A stretch of DNA of 64,000 nt, from assembly GCA_958437495.1 (NCBI GenBank), contig CAUBOH010000002.1, positions 89,492 to 153,491 of the forward strand, in the 5' to 3' direction. Position numbers and translations under genes: made by a program. The notes under the pieces were generated by a model. It worked only from the letters and a program-made list of their open reading frames with translations, had not been told where the DNA came from and did not search any database. This DNA is from an uncultured Collinsella sp. (GTDB taxonomy: Bacteria; Actinomycetota; Coriobacteriia; Coriobacteriales; Coriobacteriaceae). Positions 61,895 to 64,000 of this stretch are shown one piece after another (position 1 is the first letter of the stretch; each line of letters starts with the position of its first letter).

Positions 61895-61963
61895 AAGTTG
61901 CGGTGAAATAGGGACTGTTCAAACGTTTAAAACCGCCAAATAGTCCCTATTTCACCGCAACTT
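61895..61963. repeat. Short intergenic hairpin element, copy E
   Basis: AAGTTGCGGTGAAATAGGGA (61895-61914) and two more bases pair perfectly with 61942-61963. On the minus strand the loop contains TTTGGCGGTTTT, as in copy D at 50871. Copy D has C-G where this copy has G-C in the stem (61911 with 61947), a compensatory change. It lies between convergent mnmA and M42 genes. Confidence 0.72.
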
Positions 61964-61971
61964 TGAGAGGA

Positions 61972-62007
61972 CGGCCTCGGTCGGCACTGCTGTGTCAGCC
62001 GAGGCCG
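61972..62007. terminator. GC-rich hairpin between convergent genes
   Basis: CGGCCTCGG (61972-61980) pairs with CCGAGGCCG (61999-62007), 23 bases past the M42 stop. No T-run on either side, so termination is uncertain. Confidence 0.45.
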
Positions 62008-62029
62008 ATGCGTCGTTAGCGCTGCATCG

Positions 62030-63058
62030 CTAGCGCTGAACGTAGGCGCGAACCAGCTCGTAGGTATTGCGCACACCGTCGATGTGGCTGCGCTCGTAGT
62101 TGTGACTCGCGTACACGCCGGGGCCGATCAGACCATGTCGAATGTCGTAGCCGGCAGAGAGCGTGGCCTCGACGTCGGAGCCGTAGTGCGGGTACACATC
62201 GATGGCGTAATCGAGCTCAAGCTCGCGCGCGATGTTGGACAGCGTGGTCACCAGGTCGTAGTTGTACGGACCGCCCGAATCCTTGGCGCAGATCGAAACC
62301 ATGCGCTCGGTGCAGCCAAGGTCGTCGCCCACGCAACCCATGTCCACGCTGATCATCTCGCGCGTGTCGGCCGGCACAAAGGCACCACCGTGGCCGACCT
62401 CCTCGTACACGGTAAAGAGCAGCGACACCTTGCGCGAAAGCGTCACCTCGCCAGCGGCGACGGCACGCGCCAAGCCCAGCAAAATGGAGGCCGACAGCTT
62501 GTCGTCCAAGAAGCGGCTCTTAATGTAGCCGCTCTCCGTCACCGTGGTACGCGGATCCATGGCGATGATGTCACCAGTCTGAATGCCCAGCTCAAGCACA
62601 TCGTCCTTGCTGTCGACATTCTCGTCGAGCAGGATTTCCATGTTCTTCTCGATGGTCTTGACCGGCTCGTCGGCCACATGCGCCGAAGGCTCGGTGTTGA
62701 GAACCACACCCGTGTAGACATTGCCATCGCGCGTGTAAACGGTGCAGTTCTCGCCATCGGCCGTAGACCACTGATGCCCGCCGAGCGTCGTGGGACGCAG
62801 GCGACCATTGTCCTTGATGGAGCGCACCATAGCGCCCAGGGTATCGACATGGCTCGCCAGCACGAGCGGCTCGCCCTCGCCGCCAAGCTCAACAAGCACA
62901 TTGCCCTTATTGGAACGCTCGGGCCCAAACCCCATATCGCGCAACGTCTCCATCAGATAATCAGTAGCCGCACGAGTAAACCCCGTAGGCGAAGCAATCG
63001 AGGTAAGCGCCTTCAACTGGTCAGTAATATAGGAGAGCGTAGAATCCATCTGGGACAC
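62030..63058 (-). CDS. M42-family metallo-aminopeptidase / endoglucanase-type peptidase
   Basis: Di-metal peptidase of the M42 family, cytoplasmic. The product of about 342 residues has SPTGFTRAATDYLMETL, LASHVDTLGAMVRSI (metal His), KSRFLDDKLSASILLG (bridging Asp), LFTVYEEVGHGGAFVP (catalytic and metal Glu), ISVDMGCVGDD and a C-terminal YASHNYERSHIDG (metal His). I prefer GTG 63058 as start because AAAGG lies eight bases upstream; ATG 63049 is possible. It degrades peptides; substrate range unknown. Confidence 0.87.
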   Translation of the reverse strand: MSQMDSTLSYITDQLKALTSIASPTGFTRAATDYLMETLRDMGFGPERSNKGNVLVELGGEGEPLVLASHVDTLGAMVRSIKDNGRLRPTTLGGHQWSTADGENCTVYTRDGNVYTGVVLNTEPSAHVADEPVKTIEKNMEILLDENVDSKDDVLELGIQTGDIIAMDPRTTVTESGYIKSRFLDDKLSASILLGLARAVAAGEVTLSRKVSLLFTVYEEVGHGGAFVPADTREMISVDMGCVGDDLGCTERMVSICAKDSGGPYNYDLVTTLSNIARELELDYAIDVYPHYGSDVEATLSAGYDIRHGLIGPGVYASHNYERSHIDGVRNTYELVRAYVQR

Positions 63059-63180
63059 CAAAGTCACCCTTTCATATCGAATTAAACCCACAGCAACAAT
63101 ACCACCGCGGACCATCTTTTTACCTCGCGAGATGACCCATCGAGCTCCCCAGAACTGCGCCCGCCACGATAACGAGCCGG

Positions 63181-63304
63181 CGGGCCCCTGCCCGTTAGCC
63201 CCAGAATCTTTCCGCAGGACAGAAGGAGGCCCCGCCGCACGCAGTGCGCAGCGGGGCCTCCGACATGTCCGAGGACGATTGTGGGGCTAACGGGCAGGGG
63301 CCCG
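63181..63304. repeat. Nested long hairpin downstream of the alcohol dehydrogenase gene
   Basis: CGGGCCCCTGCCCGTTAGCC (63181-63200) and three more bases pair perfectly with 63282-63304 (23 bp). Inside, AGGCCCCGC (63225-63233) pairs with GCGGGGCCT (63251-63259). The outer repeat is 10 bases from the stop of the dehydrogenase gene. The inner hairpin could be the terminator; the outer arms are unexplained. Confidence 0.65.
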
Positions 63305-63314
63305 CCGAACCATG

Positions 63315-64000
63315 TTAGGCAGCCGGGCAGATCTTCTTGAAGAGCTCGATGACGTCGTCGAGCGTCGCCTCGCGCGGGTTGCCCGGGAAGCAAGCGTCGG
63401 CCATGGCGTCCTTGGCCAGGACCTCGATCTCGTCAGCCTTCATGGCCTCGCAGACGTGCGGGATGTTCACGTCGGCAGAGAGCTGCTTGACGGCGGCGAT
63501 GGCGGCGTCGGCGGCCTCGTCGGTGCTCATGCCCGTGGTGTCAACGCCCATGGCGACGGCGACCTTGGCCAGGCGCTCGGTGCAAACCGGCTTGTTGAAC
63601 TCCATGGCGATCGGCAGCAGCATGGCACAAGCGACGCCGTGCGGGGTGTCGTAGTGAGCAGACAGGGTGTGAGCCATGGCGTGGTCGATACCCAGGCCAA
63701 CGTTGGAGAAGCCCATGCCGGCGACATACTGACCAAGAGCCATGCCCTCACGGCCGGAGCCGGGCTGGCCGGACTTGGCCTCGGCGACGGAGTCGCGCAG
63801 GTTCTCGCTGATCAGCTTAATAGCCTCAAAGTGGAACATGTCGGAGAGCTCCCAAGCGCCCTTGGTGGTGTAGCCCTCGATGGCGTGGGTCAGAGCGTCC
63901 ATGCCGGTAGAGGCGGTCAGGCCGGCGGGCATGGAAGCCATCATGTCGGGGTCGACGACGGCGACCTCGGGGGCGTCGTTGGTGTCGACGCACACGAACT
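63315..64000 (-). CDS. Iron-containing alcohol dehydrogenase (FucO-like), C-terminal part
   Basis: The visible 228 codons run off the right edge, so the N-terminal NAD-binding domain is missing. The C-terminal domain has MPAGLTASTGMDALTHAIEGYTT (iron-ligand Asp and His), GLGIDHAMAHTLSAHYDTPHGVACAMLLP (two more iron-ligand His) and the end DDVIELFKKICPAA. This is the family III alcohol dehydrogenase pattern, closest in layout to lactaldehyde reductase FucO. Substrate is uncertain: lactaldehyde, ethanol or butanol types look alike in this part. Confidence 0.88.
   Translation of the reverse strand, partial: FVCVDTNDAPEVAVVDPDMMASMPAGLTASTGMDALTHAIEGYTTKGAWELSDMFHFEAIKLISENLRDSVAEAKSGQPGSGREGMALGQYVAGMGFSNVGLGIDHAMAHTLSAHYDTPHGVACAMLLPIAMEFNKPVCTERLAKVAVAMGVDTTGMSTDEAADAAIAAVKQLSADVNIPHVCEAMKADEIEVLAKDAMADACFPGNPREATLDDVIELFKKICPAA

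Noticed and set aside
1..64000. CRISPR arrays, tRNA or rRNA genes
   Set aside because: I looked for evenly spaced repeats and for T-loop and anticodon-stem patterns in the gaps between genes and found none; a tRNA hidden by poor visual detection cannot be fully excluded.

Overview
The window looks like a chromosomal segment from a gut Coriobacteriia, most probably a Collinsella-type organism. This is inferred from high GC, the anaerobic cobalamin pathway, an FchA/FolD/Fhs folate set, AddAB-type recombination, many zinc-ribbon or lipoprotein surface genes and IS3-family debris; no rRNA or other species marker is present.

Region 1-10.8 kb is about vitamin B12. A tightly overlapping leftward operon (cbiF-cbiD-cbiL-cbiG-cbiH-cbiE, the last cut by the window edge) makes the corrin ring. 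Divergent from it, a cobalamin riboswitch precedes a rightward operon: a Tat-exported lipoprotein cobaltochelatase CbiK, a small lipoprotein, and a complete lipoprotein/permease/ATPase importer. At 10.8-13.2 kb lies a graveyard of three broken IS3-family elements. At 13.4-17.7 kb a second cobalamin riboswitch on the minus strand heads two surface proteins with DUF4430 (transcobalamin C-terminal-like) domains, one also carrying a PQQ-type beta-propeller. The two loci together suggest corrinoid synthesis, capture and import under one B12-sensing control.

17.8-36.3 kb is a mixed region: an AarF/UbiB kinase with a phasin-like partner, a C69 dipeptidase, fchA-folD, a set of zinc-ribbon or lipobox-anchored proteins, a tandem pair of small lipoproteins, a Tat-exported PI-PLC-like protein and a cation diffusion facilitator. 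36.6-57.7 kb is mostly housekeeping on the minus strand: fhs, ruvC-ruvA-ruvB, a degenerate NadE-like protein, a superoxide reductase-like protein, a SWIM/SNF2 helicase, dnaE, addA and addB. 57.8-64 kb holds a YerC/TrpR-like regulator, a small membrane protein, an Rrf2 regulator divergent from cysK, mnmA, an M42 peptidase and the 3' part of an iron-containing alcohol dehydrogenase.

The intergenic spaces carry a striking set of inverted-repeat elements whose stem arms differ between copies while loop motifs stay conserved (34021 and 36387; 50851 and 61895; 36572 and 57740; also 21825 and 63181). Together with the two riboswitch-controlled B12 loci they are the least conventional content. Other points of note are a FolD lacking its cyclohydrolase lysine next to fchA, a NadE-like protein without either active site, and shared palindromes upstream of paralogous surface genes. 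I saw no tRNA, rRNA or CRISPR array.
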